Shown here piece by piece: positions 39,786-51,279 of a stretch of 64,000 bases of DNA. This DNA comes from Limnoperna fortunei (lineage: Eukaryota; Mollusca; Bivalvia; Mytilida; Modiolidae). A program made the position numbers and the translations under genes. The first letter of the stretch is position 1; each line of letters opens with the position of its first letter. The stretch spans positions 25,300,432 to 25,364,431 of the forward strand of contig OX104113.1 in NCBI GenBank assembly GCA_944474755.1, read 5' to 3'. The notes below the pieces were generated by a model, which was not told where the DNA came from, ran no database searches, and worked only from the letters and a program-made list of their open reading frames with translations.

Positions 39786-40445
39786 GGTAGCAGTATACGG
39801 TTTTGTAGTTTAGTTTCGAATGTCCCCCTGTGAAATTCCTTAATATAGTAGTATGGTCCAGTTGCAGTTTACTCACATCTATGATAAATGAAATGCAATA
39901 AATTTTTGAAGTGTCAGTAGAAAGTGTCATGTTTATAGAAAAGAAATATATATAATATTTGGTTGTCATCCTTGTTATAGTAGTAAAACCCCGAGACTGC
40001 CTATAAGACCATTTGACTCCTAGCTTTAGCTCTCTCTGATGCATTAAAATAGCATGTTCCTTGTCAACAAAATTGTGTGAAATCGAGGTGGATGACAAGT
40101 ATTTTGCCAGTGTTTTTCTGCTTTGAAATTGATCTTAATACACAAATATATATGTCATATTGCTCTTCTGTTAGGCGTTACCGTGTCAGAATTTTTCAAA
40201 TGAAGGTAAATGCTAATGATTTGTCCGATTTTCTCACATGTAACAGATGATTTTTATCGATGATTTTATAAAAATCTTATCAAATTACCATGAAACTGAA
40301 AATGCAGGACACAAATTAAATATATGTACAACATTTTCAGTACAATTGGATCTATGCAAAAATGTCACACATGTTTTTATTTGACAAAACAAGACCACGA
40401 CCTCTGTTGATAATATTTTAATGCAAAGAACCGTATATTGCATCC
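39786..40445. repeat. internal repeat R, copy 2 (660 bp)
   Basis: Matches copy 1 almost base for base. The only length difference I see is a 13-bp insertion at about 40,251-40,263 (GATTTTTATCGAT-type), which creates a second GATGATTTT. The period between the two copies is 2,101 bp. Confidence 0.85.
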
Positions 40446-40862
40446 TCATAATCATGGCATTGTTGACAAAATATGAATTCCGGAAGTGCATAATTTCGAT
40501 AATATCGGAATCGATTTGGTAAAAAATGAAATTCCGGATGATTTCAGCTGCATTCATTTGCATTATGATTATGTCCCCTTATTACAAATTTTACCGATAC
40601 GATTCCGAAATTCTACACTCCACAATTTTAATTATGTCAACAATGACACGATTACGAAAAAGTGTTAAAATTATTTAATAAGACACTGTAGACATATCAG
40701 ATGAACGGCGGAGGAAAGAAAACATATTTATTTAATAAAGACAAAGGTTAAATAGCGGAAAATATGTGTAAATCCCAAAAGTGTTTTTGCTCCATTACGA
40801 GTAATGGGACCTCTTTGTAGCTCCGTCCATAATAAAAAAAAGGAGCTACATTATTGTAGCTA

Positions 40863-41061
40863 GACTGTCATCTACTATTGACGACTTTCTTGTCAACACT
40901 GAAGTTGCGGGTTCGAACTTTACTGCGGGCAGCGTGCGTTCGGCTTCAAACTTTATTGACTAGGATTGCCAATTTTCATTAGGTACTAGCGCTTCACTGG
41001 ACGCCATGAAATAGCTGAACAAATGTGTCAAGTGGTGTTAAATCCTATTCAGACAAACAAA
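40863..41061 (+). mobile_element. tRNA-type SINE, 3' part (interrupted)
   Basis: Continues the SINE begun at 37,424. It carries an intact RNA polymerase III B-box-like GCGGGTTCGAACTT at about 40,907, then GGTACTAGCGCTTCACTGG and a GCCATGAAATAGCTGAAC...GTTAAA tail ending CAGACAAACAAA. Joined in the mind across the 3.4-kb element, the head has normal tRNA-like spacing, which supports the insertion model. Confidence 0.75.
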
Positions 41062-41342
41062 GAGATTCGCAAACGAAATGGACCTTAATAAACCTTTTAA
41101 AACCTTATAAAAGATGATTCCTGCTACTAAGTGTATGTACACCTTGACATGATAAACCAGCCTGTCAAAATGTCAATTTTACTGTTATTTGTAGTACCTA
41201 AATAAACAATTTTTATGATTTTGTTTTATTGAAGAGCGTTATGATAAATTGTTTGTAAATACTCCGCAGATGTGAAGAAATAAGATAACCCTATAAATGG
41301 TTTCAGTTTTACAGAGGACTTATTTTTCTCCCCAATGTCGTT

Positions 41343-41412
<70 letters not shown>

Positions 41413-42077
41413 TATTTATTAACAAATACAAAATACATCATATTCAATAAAGAATAAAGAACAACATGAAACCTAAACCACTTCTGCCCTCAGTTCTAAT
41501 GACTGGTTTTAAACAGAGCCAAAGTTATGCATGTTATATAAACATCAGATTCTAAAGACTATAATGATGTTTTGTTTCTATTTTCCTGCCTAATTTATCA
41601 AATTATTCTTTTTAATTTGTTTCAGTTACAATGTAATATGAAATGTTCTTCATTTTCTATGACATGGCAAGTTTTATATCCAAGAACTTATATTCAAGAT
41701 ACATTCTGTATAACATTTTTAGTCATTTTCATACTATTATTCTGGATTACCATACCTTTTGTTTTTCAATATGTAAGTTTCCAATTATCGCAAAAAAACA
41801 TTCATACTATTTTGCAAAACGTCTTTAGTTTCTGATTGAAGACAAGGCCATCCGCAAATAATAGTGACCCGACACTGGAGTCCATCAATTATGGTAGCAC
41901 TGAACCCTACAAAACATATGTAAAGTATATAGATTGATGGTATTAAATTTTATGAGGTACTTGTGGGTTTGGCCTTAAATGTGCATTTCATATTTGTTTA
42001 CAATAAAACTTTAACTGCGTACTAGACAATCAAATAAAACCTGCTCTTACATCAACAGCGTGTTGAAAACAGTTTAG
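41062..42077. other. unannotated AT-rich DNA with a microsatellite
   Basis: Contains the (TAA)n tract listed separately. The 87-codon frame near 41,572 is hydrophobic and AT-driven with no motif. No gene supported. Confidence 0.45.
41344..41412. repeat. (TAA)n microsatellite
   Basis: About 23 trinucleotide units, interrupted once by TAG near 41,372. Confidence 0.97.
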
Positions 42078-42290
42078 GAGAAAAAAGTAGCAAAGAAAAC
42101 CGACAGAACAACAAGAGCCGAAAGTCAAGGCAACACAAAAACAGAGAGTAACCCGAACCCAGTAAAAGCCATTAGTGCAATCTGGTTCTCCGGACGAGTA
42201 AGCAGTGCCTGCCTCTAGTTCGACATCCGTCGAGTTCCTCATTGTCATGTGTAGGAAAAAGTCATTCCGGTAATAGGGAACACCTCATAT
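42078..42290 (-). pseudogene. reverse-transcriptase relic, 3' end only
   Basis: The minus-strand frame reads GTAYSSGEPDCTNGFYWVRV, then a Cys- and Phe-rich tail, matching the C-terminal end of the fragments at 22.2 and 33.2 kb (shared AGAGCC(A/G)AAAGTCAAGG on the plus strand). Only the last part of the element is present. Confidence 0.7.
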
Positions 42291-45200
42291 AAACTCCCGT
42301 TTATTTTTAATTTTCGTAAATATAACACCAAAAATATTTATAAAGACAGGGCTAATTTTTCAAAACAATAATTATATAGGTTCTTTCCAGATTTCTGTGA
42401 GATGGTGTTTTTTAAATCGTTGCTGGACCATTTTGTAAGCGGGATAGACTATCTTCGACAGGAATTGTTTTCCTGAACGCAGACATTATATGTGATTGTT
42501 AAAGGCTTTTCACCTAAGCTTTTATCTTGTGACGATTGTTGTACTAAACTCGAAAACAAAATGGCTAAAGACTTTTGTCAACAGATAGTGACCTTTTGAT
42601 AACCGCAAGTTAGTCTTTTGTAAAGTAAAAAGTTGTACTAAACTCAAAAATATGTGGCTGCTACGGATTATCAACCGAAAGTGACATATGAAACCCGAAA
42701 GTGGCGCTTCCAAACCGTAAATTAATGTCTTTTCACAGGAAATGACCTGAAACGAAAACATGGTTTAGGGGATTTTTAATAAATAAATAATAATAATCAG
42801 AAGAAAACCCATATCATCTTCCCATTAGAAAGGGGAAACCCCTTAATTACACGAACAATAAACACCTATTAAGCATTTTGTGTATTCCAACCTAATATTT
42901 TATCTACATTGTACACTGAGCTTGGTCGCTTGGCATTCTTTTCGCAAAATGTGTATCATTCACTGGCAACTACGTACACATAGAAATATGGTTTTTTTTT
43001 TCTTCTCCCAACTTTGGCAAAGTGAGTGATTACGATTGTATAAACCTCAATATAGAAAAGTACTTCCTAGGTTCAGGTAACAACAGTACATTGCACTGAT
43101 TAGCGAATCTAATTATTACATTAACGATATTATTTCATAAGAATTTCACACAAATTGGACTATGCTCGATTCCTCCGGCAATAAATTAGCAACTAAGCTA
43201 TTTATCTGTTCTTATAGAGTGTTTTGTTTTCCGGAATAAAGACAATTTACATTCAGTCACATGGTGATAAAAAGTTCTCAAGTGTGGTGCATATCGTTCA
43301 GACATAAGAGAAATACTTAATACATAAAAGCTGTTAGATTAATGGGTAAATCTACAGTTTTTGAAACTGGTCCTCCGTTTTTCAGACCAAGGATAAATTC
43401 AGATACCACCACGTCGACATATAGATGGATTACCGTAATTATAGTATTTAGCATATATGGTTGTCTTGTCAGTACATGTACAAGTTATCTAAAATTGTAC
43501 ACAAGTTTTTATTTCAATTTATAACGTTAGAAAACAATTTCCAATGTAATTGTTTAAGCTATAGCTAACTAGGTCAAGACGTTTACGTTAAAGCAGCTGC
43601 AATTTTTAGAAATTAAGACTTCGTAGCTTATTGGCAGTTCAAATTTTTAAATTTAAAGTTTTTTTGAATTCAATTCAACATTGGGGTAATAATTGTTTAT
43701 TGTTTCAATTACAGTAGACATTTGTTACATCAGGTGAAGAAAACAAAAGACATTTAACCTGCTGACTGAAAGCCACACAATAAGACTTAAATGTTTATAT
43801 TGTCCAAATTTGCTATGATTCTAACATATCTGTCCGTGAACAACAGATTCCTCTCCTATAAAACCTGGACGTCACGGAATACATGTAGCTGGAAGTAGAG
43901 TAAACAATCACACACAACAGTTATACGTCTCAGTTGTTGTTTGACATAGTACTATTTTTCTCCTTCGAAAAAAATGTATTTTTTGCTTTTAAGAAGATTA
44001 TTCTTTTATATAAGGACTCGAGTAATAACAATTTCTCTTGAAGCATTACGAGAGTTTTGACTCAGTATGATATAACAGTGCCATAATCATTAATCACTAC
44101 AGGAGACTGTGGTTTTGACATATTCTAACATAAGGATAGACGCTGAATATCATTTATGTGTCTTATTTTGTCTTTGGGCATAATTGACTATTTATGCAGT
44201 TCTCGTTATTCGTTCATAAATGCTGTTTATATAAGGAATTAAGTTTTCCTAGAAAGAACAAAAAATTAAGTTCCCTCTATAGCTGTAAGGATTGTATTTG
44301 TTAAGGTTTCCAATCTTTAAGTAACAAATCAACAACAAGGTCACCTACGCATAACCATTATCTTTGGTACTAGTACGTTACAATTGAACTGTATTGATGT
44401 TTTGCTTAAACAAAGATTTACAACGTTCTAACATCAAGTTTCTACTTGTTGTACATTTGATTGACTCCGATTTTGTTAGAGCAGTCTTTGTCGTCTAAAT
44501 ATCAATTAATCTTTGGTAGGTTTTAATCAAAATCTTAGATCAGACAGATTTAAAAAAAACCAATTTAATTGAACTGAATTTAGAGTAGTATTATTTCTTT
44601 AGATGTCACACTTCAATCCAGAGAATCAATAACATTCTGTCAGACAGACTGGTTGGCACTCTATTTCCTTGTAACATGGAATAGCGATTTCGGAATAATA
44701 ATAACATAATAAATATTTTTTCATTTTATCTGTTCATTGACCATGGAAATAACATTTCAACATTTAGGCATGGCAATAACTAAATTCCCACAGTTCAATA
44801 CGTGTTTGTTACGTCACAAAATCTTCGTTTATTAATATATTGTTGAATATAGTTTGTCGTTATTTTATTTACATATTGAAAATATATTTCCCCTTCAAAA
44901 GTTAAGTAAAAAATAATAATGTTCTTTTGATCACTTTGTTTATTCGAAACTTTAAAGGGAGATATGGCTGCCTTAAACTAAACAATAATTTGTTGTTAGA
45001 TTCGCTGAATTTAAGACAGGATGATATAGTTTTAATCCCTATAATCCAGTTGTACTATACAACAGTCGAACTCGACTGATATGGGGCTTAGTTCTGTAAT
45101 ATGTAAATAGATTACTGTCGTGTACAATAGCACATACCTATAGGACAGCTTATATACAAAGAAGTGTTATATTTAAACATACATTGACTAAATGATTTAC

Positions 45201-45299
45201 CCTTAGGACATTGTTTTGTATAAAGTTGTCATTTTTGTAGTAGGACATCAGATTTAACAATGATTTGATGTGTATGCGATTTGAGTCGAAAACTGACAA
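42291..45299. other. unannotated AT-rich DNA
   Basis: The only structure seen is a two-copy direct repeat at about 42,536-42,690: GTTGTACTAAACTCGAAAAC...GTGACC and AGTTGTACTAAACTCAAAAA...GTGAC, about 100 bp apart. A 60-codon ATG frame at 43,342 with one hydrophobic stretch has no relatives I recognise. Confidence 0.4.
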
Positions 45300-45304
45300 C
45301 AAAA

Positions 45305-45391
<87 letters not shown>

Positions 45392-45393
45392 AT
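45300..45393. repeat. (AAAT)n microsatellite
   Basis: About 23 perfect tetranucleotide units, followed by a short AT repeat (TATATATATA) near 45,405. A 104-codon minus-strand frame with repeated FIYL is only the translation of this tract. Confidence 0.97.
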
Positions 45394-45989
45394 GAAAAAA
45401 AATTATATATATATACCTGACGAAAAAACTGCATCTTTAACTCATGCAACAGAAATGTAAACATCAGCAGTATCTATGCCATTATGCAAGACATATTGAC
45501 ATAACAATTCTATACAATTTCGAAGACATATTGGCTGACGAACCTTTAGTATTGTTTTAACACTTCAAACAGCCATTTTCTACGCGGCTTGTTATCAATA
45601 TATAAAGGTTTACTGCAATTACAGCAATGTTTTTATTTACATAATGTTTATTAGGTGATGGAACCCATAGTGCCATATAGAACCTATATAAGAAAAGCCA
45701 GCAATTTTCGTCAAATTAATGTTGGGGTTGAGCACGCCGTGCTGCAAGTCACACTCGATTTCCAAACCCTTTGCTTTGACTGCTGGATTTTGTACAATGT
45801 ATCTATAGTTGGCAGTCGTAGACAGATTCTACACGGTCATAGAGCTTCTCTGGTATAAAGGTGTTCTACAGAAGAACCGGTTTAAACTGTTCGGGTCATA
45901 CCTGCCCTTAAAGTGGGCTCTAACTTCAGATTCCTGTGGTCAAAATGCCATCAGTTAAAGTTAACAGTGAAAGACAAAAATAATTATTT
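45394..45989. other. unannotated DNA with a 67-codon frame
   Basis: The frame at 45,655-45,858 is less AT-rich than the surroundings but has no recognisable domain, and splice signals are not convincing. I do not call a gene. Confidence 0.35.
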
Positions 45990-46084
45990 ACGAAAAGGTG
46001 GAAAATATTTGATAAAATTCTAAGACTTTATCGAATGATCAGAGGTAGAGCTGCTGTTCTAAATTGTTTTTACACAGGACTGTA

Positions 46085-46500
46085 CTCTTTATATGTTCTT
46101 TTCCTGTCGTAAATCGTCCTTGACTTTTCTTACGAGAATTTTACATTGCAAGTCAGCCATTTTTTTGTTTCTTAAGGGATCTTACGTTTTGTCCGCATTT
46201 GTGACGTTTAATTGCATTTGGACAAACCCGCGAGGCTTTTCGAAGGGTTTTGAAAAACAACATTCGACTACTCCTAGATTACATTTTCTTGCAAAACAAT
46301 GTCAAAATTTAATATCGAAAATCGCCCTATCGAAATGAAAAACCACCGCACTTTAGAACGCTGATGAAATGAAGAAAACAATTGTTGATTTAGAGTTGTG
46401 TCTTTTTGGATCTACAACAGTAGCATAAGCTCGACCATAATACGCGCTAAGCAGTTTTTATTTGTCACAGAAAAACCATACACCATCCACCCAGTAAAAT
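46085..46500 (+). repeat. dispersed repeat family X, copy 2
   Basis: Similar to 52,750-53,210 along its length. Shared blocks are AAATCGTCCTTG, GGATCTTACGTTTT/GGACCTCGCGTTGTTTT, TT(C/T)GTGACGTT, GACAAACC, CGCTGATGAAAT/CGCTAAATAACT, TACGCG(C/G)TAAGCAGTTTT and TTTGTCAC. Overlapping short frames in the two copies encode related peptides (KSSL-F-T-IL; SAFVTF--I-TN), which may just reflect nucleotide similarity. Confidence 0.65.
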
Positions 46501-47886
46501 AGATGTAATAATCACTGAGCTGCATGTCTCCGATATCACAATTAATCATGCCATCGCCTACTAGAAATTGCGACTGTTAGACCGGATTCTACAAAATCGA
46601 CACAAACCTTTGTCGCATAAAAGTATTACAAAGAAGTTTTCCAAGGGGAAATAAGTCGAAAAGATCGTGTTAAAAGAGCTATAAATTTGAGTATTTGATC
46701 GCATTTAGGGGCTGTTCTTCATTTTGCATTGCGTGCACAAAGTTTCTTTAGAAGTACTTTTATTTTTAAAATGACTTTGAAAGCAACTAGTGTAAACTAT
46801 CTGTCCTCCGACGCTGGAAAAAAGAAAACTAAGTTTTAGTTATTTTTTTATGTACAATCATACTATTTTTCTAAAATATGTTGCGAACACGAGTAGTTGC
46901 TAAAATGAGCGCCTCTTTGGTGTAGATACCCCGGCGTTGCCACTTAATGTTGGCTGTCAAAACAGTTATGATCTGTATTCAGTTTTTGTACAGTTTATTT
47001 CTAACATCTTGAAGGTCACCGAGACATAATTGGGTTTTTATGATATTAAAGCGTACTTGAAGATGTAAATATACGTATTGTTTAGAATATTGTTTCTTGG
47101 TTGTTTTTCTGTTATGTGTTTAGCCCATATAAATCCAGATATATACCTAATACACAATTCGGATGTTTGTTATATGCTAATGACATTAATTTTCCTAGTA
47201 AGTTACGTCCCTTGTGGGTATACATTTTACATTATCTCATATATCACTTATAAAATCCATGTAATCATGTCATTTTTATTGTACGGTAACAGATTGTATG
47301 ATAATAAATATCATTATTCTGTTGTCAGAAATGTAGCTTACTTTGTATGAATGAACATTATGTGTTGAATATGTGTTTAAATAAGAAAGATATTTTAGAC
47401 ACAGAAAATGACGTTCAAATGTTTTATATAGAGAATATAATTTAGCAATAGTAGATTGTATATATTGTTTGTCGATTAAAACAGAAGTGTAATATTGTGT
47501 AATATGCCAAATTCATTTAAAGACATTCAATAATGCTAGTTGCACGATTAACACAATTACTACAACGGAATTAGAAGACATTATTGTTGTTTAAATTCGG
47601 TTTTACGCAAATTGAACTAATTTAATTGTTAACTTTACTATGGGCTCTAGATCTATTGGGTAAAGAAGCCTAATCTAAAACATTAGGAAAATGACAACAT
47701 TTGTCAATTAAGTTCCTCCAATTCGGGACTTAACACGATCAACCTTAGTGTAGTCCCGAATGACCCTCCAGGTTAATACAATTTAACAATTTACATAGAA
47801 TCAACATTATTACCATTAGTTTACATTTTAAACCCATCATACTCCAGAACCCCAATTGGTACCTGCAGTCGATTTCTCAAAAAGTC
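46501..47886. other. unannotated AT-rich DNA
   Basis: Nothing supported. The 90-codon frame at 47,078 starts with TTG and is hydrophobic and AT-driven. Confidence 0.45.
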
Positions 47887-47973
47887 GTAAATGTAAAATC
47901 CATCGTATAAGTGTTGGAAGATCAAAGGGAAATGCATTTTGACGTCAGCACTTACGATGTATTTTACACTTAC
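47887..47973. repeat. imperfect foldback, MITE-like
   Basis: Arms 47,887-47,913 and 47,949-47,973 pair as GTAAATGTAAAATCCATCG... with ...CGATGTATTTTACACTTAC. The loop is about 35 bases and contains TGACGTCA. Confidence 0.65.
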
Positions 47974-48518
47974 ATCTACTTTATAGCCCCGTGCGGGATC
48001 CGGGTGGCTAAAAGAATAGACCGCAGTCGCGCTAGCTTGTCGTAAAAGGCGACTAAATAGCGCCCAGTACCCTGACCGGCGTGTCAGGTCGGTTTGCCTA
48101 AAGACCGACTGGGATGTGTGCCCCAGGTGGTTGAATGGGGTACCCCTGGCAAGCTGGGGTTGTCAGGCCATAATACGGAAAACCTGACCGCAAACCATAT
48201 TAGTGCACCGTGTTGGGAAAAATGCCACGTTCCTCGCACGTTAAAGAACGCTGCTGTAGTATTCGCTATGAGTAGGGATTTCGATCCCGCTACAGGAGGC
48301 TAAATTGCCCGACCCTATCCATCCTCCCATTTGCCAGTGGCAATCTAAAATCCGTTACCCCTATTTTTTCCTTGTGTCCCATCCCATTTTCATTCATCAT
48401 CATTTCATGTTCATTTTATCATCCATTTCATGTTCATCGCCTGAATATAGCTGAAATATTGCTGCTCGGGCGTTAAACACCATTAATCAATCAATCAATC
48501 AATCAATCTACTTTATAG
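47974..48518 (+). mobile_element. complete SINE-like retroelement with target duplication
   Basis: The insert spans 47,987-48,505 (519 bp), flanked by the 13-bp direct repeat ATCTACTTTATAG (47,974-47,986 and 48,506-48,518). It is markedly GC-richer than its surroundings. The 3' end reads CTGAATATAGCTGAAATATT, GCTGCTCGGGCGTTAAAC and then (AATC)n, the tail type of molluscan SINEs moved by LINE machinery. A B-box-like TTTCGATCCCGC lies near 48,280 and an A-box-like GGGTGGCTAAAAG near 48,002, but their spacing is too wide for a simple tRNA head. No protein frame; the 69-codon GC-rich frame at 48,094 is incidental. Confidence 0.85.
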
Positions 48519-49282
48519 AATTGACGTCCTCCAAAAACCTCAATTATTTATAAATTTATATATTTATTGTTATGATCAATGCTTTTTTAATTTTTCTAAT
48601 GGACCATTTGTTAAACAGAGTGGGGTTTTTGCCGTTGTCAGTTGCCTGTAGTAACCAACTGTTCCAATCAAACTCTGATGAATTTATATCGCTAATAGCT
48701 ATTTTTCTTAGTTTATCGATCACATGAGATCATGTTCAGTGTACCACGATACTTAAATACAATGAACTATACTTCTATAATCTGAGCACTGCCACTATCC
48801 AGGCTAAATGAAGTCTGCCTTTAATACAAACATGGAAACCCTGCCTCAACCTGGAAATGTACTCTGTCCCTAGCTAAAATGTGTGAATCACACTTCTGTT
48901 TAAAGGTATATACAAATAGCGAACCATTCCACTACACGTGCGTATTATTTATAGCGAGCACAGCTCGCAGCGGGCAGCGAAGCTGCCCGCGAAGAGCGGT
49001 GAGCTCTACGGCAATTACGTGTCACGTGATCAAAATGAAATCACGTGATCAAAATCTGCTTAATGCTGATATTGATTTTTTTTCGTCCGGAAGTTGATAT
49101 CGTCAAAAAACTGGAACAAAGTGAATGAAGAAGGGCAAACATTAATTTTAAAGAAAGACTTAAAAATAAAGTTGACATCGATAAAAAGTAAATGTTATAT
49201 TTAAAGATAACAACAAAAATGTCATACTATTTTTTTGGAATCTCTAAATCGATCCTTAAAAACTGACAATCAAAGACATTTC

Positions 49283-49320
49283 ATGTGACGTCACCATTAC
49301 AAAGAAAGACGTCACGTGAC
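49283..49320. repeat. inverted repeat with two TGACGTCA-type sites
   Basis: TCATGTGACGTC and GACGTCACGTGA form a 12-bp hairpin with one mismatch. The CRE-like palindromes are noted, but no promoter context exists. Confidence 0.6.
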
Positions 49321-50251
49321 AACTGGAATTTAGAGGCACTGTCATAGGGTAGCGACAAGTATTAAATGTGGTGTTAACATTATAAATTAAAAATTTAGAA
49401 TTTGATGGAAATTAAAATAATATTGTGTTTCAAACAAAAATTTAGTTGCAAGCTGTTTGCCTTCTTGATTTATTTTATAAAATAAAGTAGCGTGATAATA
49501 CAACCCCCTTACACTACACAACGAGGAATTTTCATACATTTCAACGCACTTTTGACATTTGTACAAAATAATGTTTCGAACAATTTTGTTATAAATAAAG
49601 TAAATTCTTCATTATCTACCAAATATATAGTATTTGTCTCTATATATGCATCGACTACGGCTCATGCGCTTACTGATTTTCGCTTGGTACAGAATATCTA
49701 TAAAAAGTAAATTGACCATAATTTCTTCCTGCTAATTCAACAATTTTGGTAAGAATAAGATTATGAATTATTTAATTGTATAAAACAGTGACTAACACAT
49801 ACAAATTCTTATGTGCATAAAAATTAAAGAAAAACTAACTTTTCCAAATCCATTTCTTCAAGATTTATTACGTAATCGCCTGTTTATTACCTGTGGCACA
49901 AAAACGGAACAATAATAACATTAACAAGCTGCGAGTTCGCACCTTTTTAAGTCCGAAGAAGGTCATTTCATGTTTTAGATTTATTTCTTTAAGTCCTTAG
50001 CCGTTATTTAAAGTATGCTAATTATAATTATAATATGGACTGCAAAATCAGAAAAATACAACACATATCAAACAAGACTGTGAAGAGCTCTACTGGACCC
50101 CTAATTCACTTAAATTTGTCTCAATATTTTCGCGATAGTTAGCCAAATAAGAAAATATTTTTTAACCATACAATTTTTTAAAACTACACTATAACATGTA
50201 TTTACTTTGTTCAACTCTAAATATACATAATCATCAACAGTTATACTACAA

Positions 50252-50333
50252 CTGCGGAACCGTACTGTATTCGTACCAATTTTTTTTATGTATAATGTAG
50301 TGGACCAAATTATAACAAGCTACGGTTCCGCAG
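50252..50333. repeat. perfect 13-bp inverted repeat
   Basis: CTGCGGAACCGTA (50,252-50,264) and TACGGTTCCGCAG (50,321-50,333) are exact reverse complements 56 bases apart, in a GC-rich island within AT-rich DNA. Confidence 0.85.
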
Positions 50334-50508
50334 CTACAACATCACATTACACAGCGACAGGTCCCGTTTTCAATTTGTAACAATTTAATAAAATGCAATA
50401 TAGCTGACCAAACTGTATATGCATTATTTAATACGAAAAATACAACAAACTGTAAAGTAGATCAACATGAAAAAAGTAAACTTACTGTAGTATTATATTC
50501 CCTAATGA

Positions 50509-50880
50509 CACAATATTTCCGGCAACATAAAACCATGAAACATCCAACTGTAACTGGAACTGATCCACGAAAACAAAAGACTCCTCACAAAATGTTATTG
50601 CTCCATAGAACACTTTCTTATCACATGTTTTTTTTAATCATGTTATGAACTTCTTCACTGACAAAAATCTAAAACATCTGAGTATGAGGCACAAATGACA
50701 CATTATTCCACCAACATAAAACATAAGTAACGGAACGGATCCATAAAATCAAACTAATCCTTACCAATATGTTATTTCCCCGTAGAACACATTCTTATCA
50801 CATAATTATTTATCGAATTATGCAGCTGTTAACTGACAAATTTCTAAAATATCGAAATAGAACATATTTTGAATATTTTC
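50509..50880. repeat. ~165-188-bp tandem units inside the composite repeat
   Basis: Successive units begin near 50,509, 50,698 and 50,861 and share the order ACA-ATT-CC--CAA-ATAAAAC, AAC-GATCCA-(A)AA, TGTTAT, CATAGAACAC/GTAGAACAC, TTCTTATCACAT, ACTGACAAA--TCTAAAA. The divergence is high. Confidence 0.6.
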
Positions 50881-51043
50881 CGCCAATGCAAACTGTGTCA
50901 ACCTGACTTTTTTTAGGTCAAGGCCCTTAATTTTCATTGGTTGTTTAAAAAGGGGTTCCAAGTAGGGGTTATGGGAAGGATAGTAACACTGACCAAAGCG
51001 GGATAACTCTTAACAAAAGTTAATGAAATTCTGTCTTCTGAAA

Positions 51044-51080
51044 GATAAGATAAGATAAGATAAGATAAGATAAGATAATA
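51044..51080 (-). repeat. (TTATC)n, 3' terminal repeat of the LINE
   Basis: Seven pentanucleotide GATAA units on the plus strand. They lie directly downstream of the LINE 3' UTR read on the minus strand, as is usual for LINEs that end in short tandem repeats. Confidence 0.85.
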
Positions 51081-51279
51081 TTTATTGATATAAAACCCAA
51101 AAATGAGTTGTTATCAGCAACAAACACAAGGAATACAGTATATACATAGAAAACAACAATTACATATATATATGTGGGATGTACCCATGAAACCACTGGG
51201 ATGTTTCGACTGAGGAGACAACTGTATACAATTCATCATATATATATACTCAATAACATTATTTAATGATATAATGGGC

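Larger units (their letters stand above)
37462..40862. mobile_element. 3,401-bp non-autonomous TIR element, Mutator-like by structure
   Basis: The terminal inverted repeats are about 76 bp. The left (37,462-37,537) begins TAGCTACAATAATGTAGCTC and continues through ATGGACGGAGCTACAAAG to CCCATTACTCGTAATGGAGC; the right (40,788-40,862) is the near-identical reverse complement. It is flanked by the 9-bp direct repeat GACTGTCAT (37,453-37,461 and 40,863-40,871). Long TIRs with 9-bp duplications fit Mutator-like elements; hAT (8 bp) and Merlin are alternatives. Each TIR has two internal palindromes (AGCTACA...TGTAGCT and CCATTAC..GTAATGG). No transposase is visible. The inside holds two 650-bp repeats. 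Confidence 0.82.
48950..51035. repeat. composite dispersed repeat, long copy
   Basis: Collinear with 1,920-2,650 but longer. It starts with a GC-rich palindromic block (CGGGCAGCGAAGCTGCCCG near 48,975), then a duplicated TCACGTGATCAAAAT (49,021 and 49,041), AT-rich filler, and tandem units at 50,509, 50,698 and 50,861 before the shared end GGCCCTTAATTTTCATTGG. A block further on (53,280-53,318) also matches, after the LINE insertion. The structure (GC-rich start, AT filler, core tandem units) is reminiscent of bivalve non-autonomous elements with core satellites, an inference. Confidence 0.6.

Noticed and set aside
37685..40445. LTR retrotransposon with R repeats as LTRs
   Set aside because: R does not start TG and end CA, there is no primer-binding site or polypurine tract that I can see, and no gag/pol in the 1.45-kb spacer. 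Kept only as an alternative.
40890..40925. Functional tRNA gene from GGGTTCGAAC
   Set aside because: The B-box-like motif belongs to a SINE head that is split by a transposon and does not fold as a complete tRNA.
41226..41447. 73-codon poly-Ile frame
   Set aside because: It is the translation of the (TAA)n microsatellite.
45150..45464. 104-codon frame with repeated FIYL
   Set aside because: It is the translation of the (AAAT)n microsatellite.
46093..46338. 81-codon frame with a similar peptide at 52,762
   Set aside because: Similarity follows the nucleotide similarity of repeat family X; the frames have different lengths and ends and no known domain.
47078..47350. 90-codon hydrophobic frame
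   Set aside because: No ATG start, composition explained by AT-rich DNA, no motif.
48094..48303. 69-codon GC-rich frame
   Set aside because: It lies entirely within the SINE-like element bounded by target duplications.
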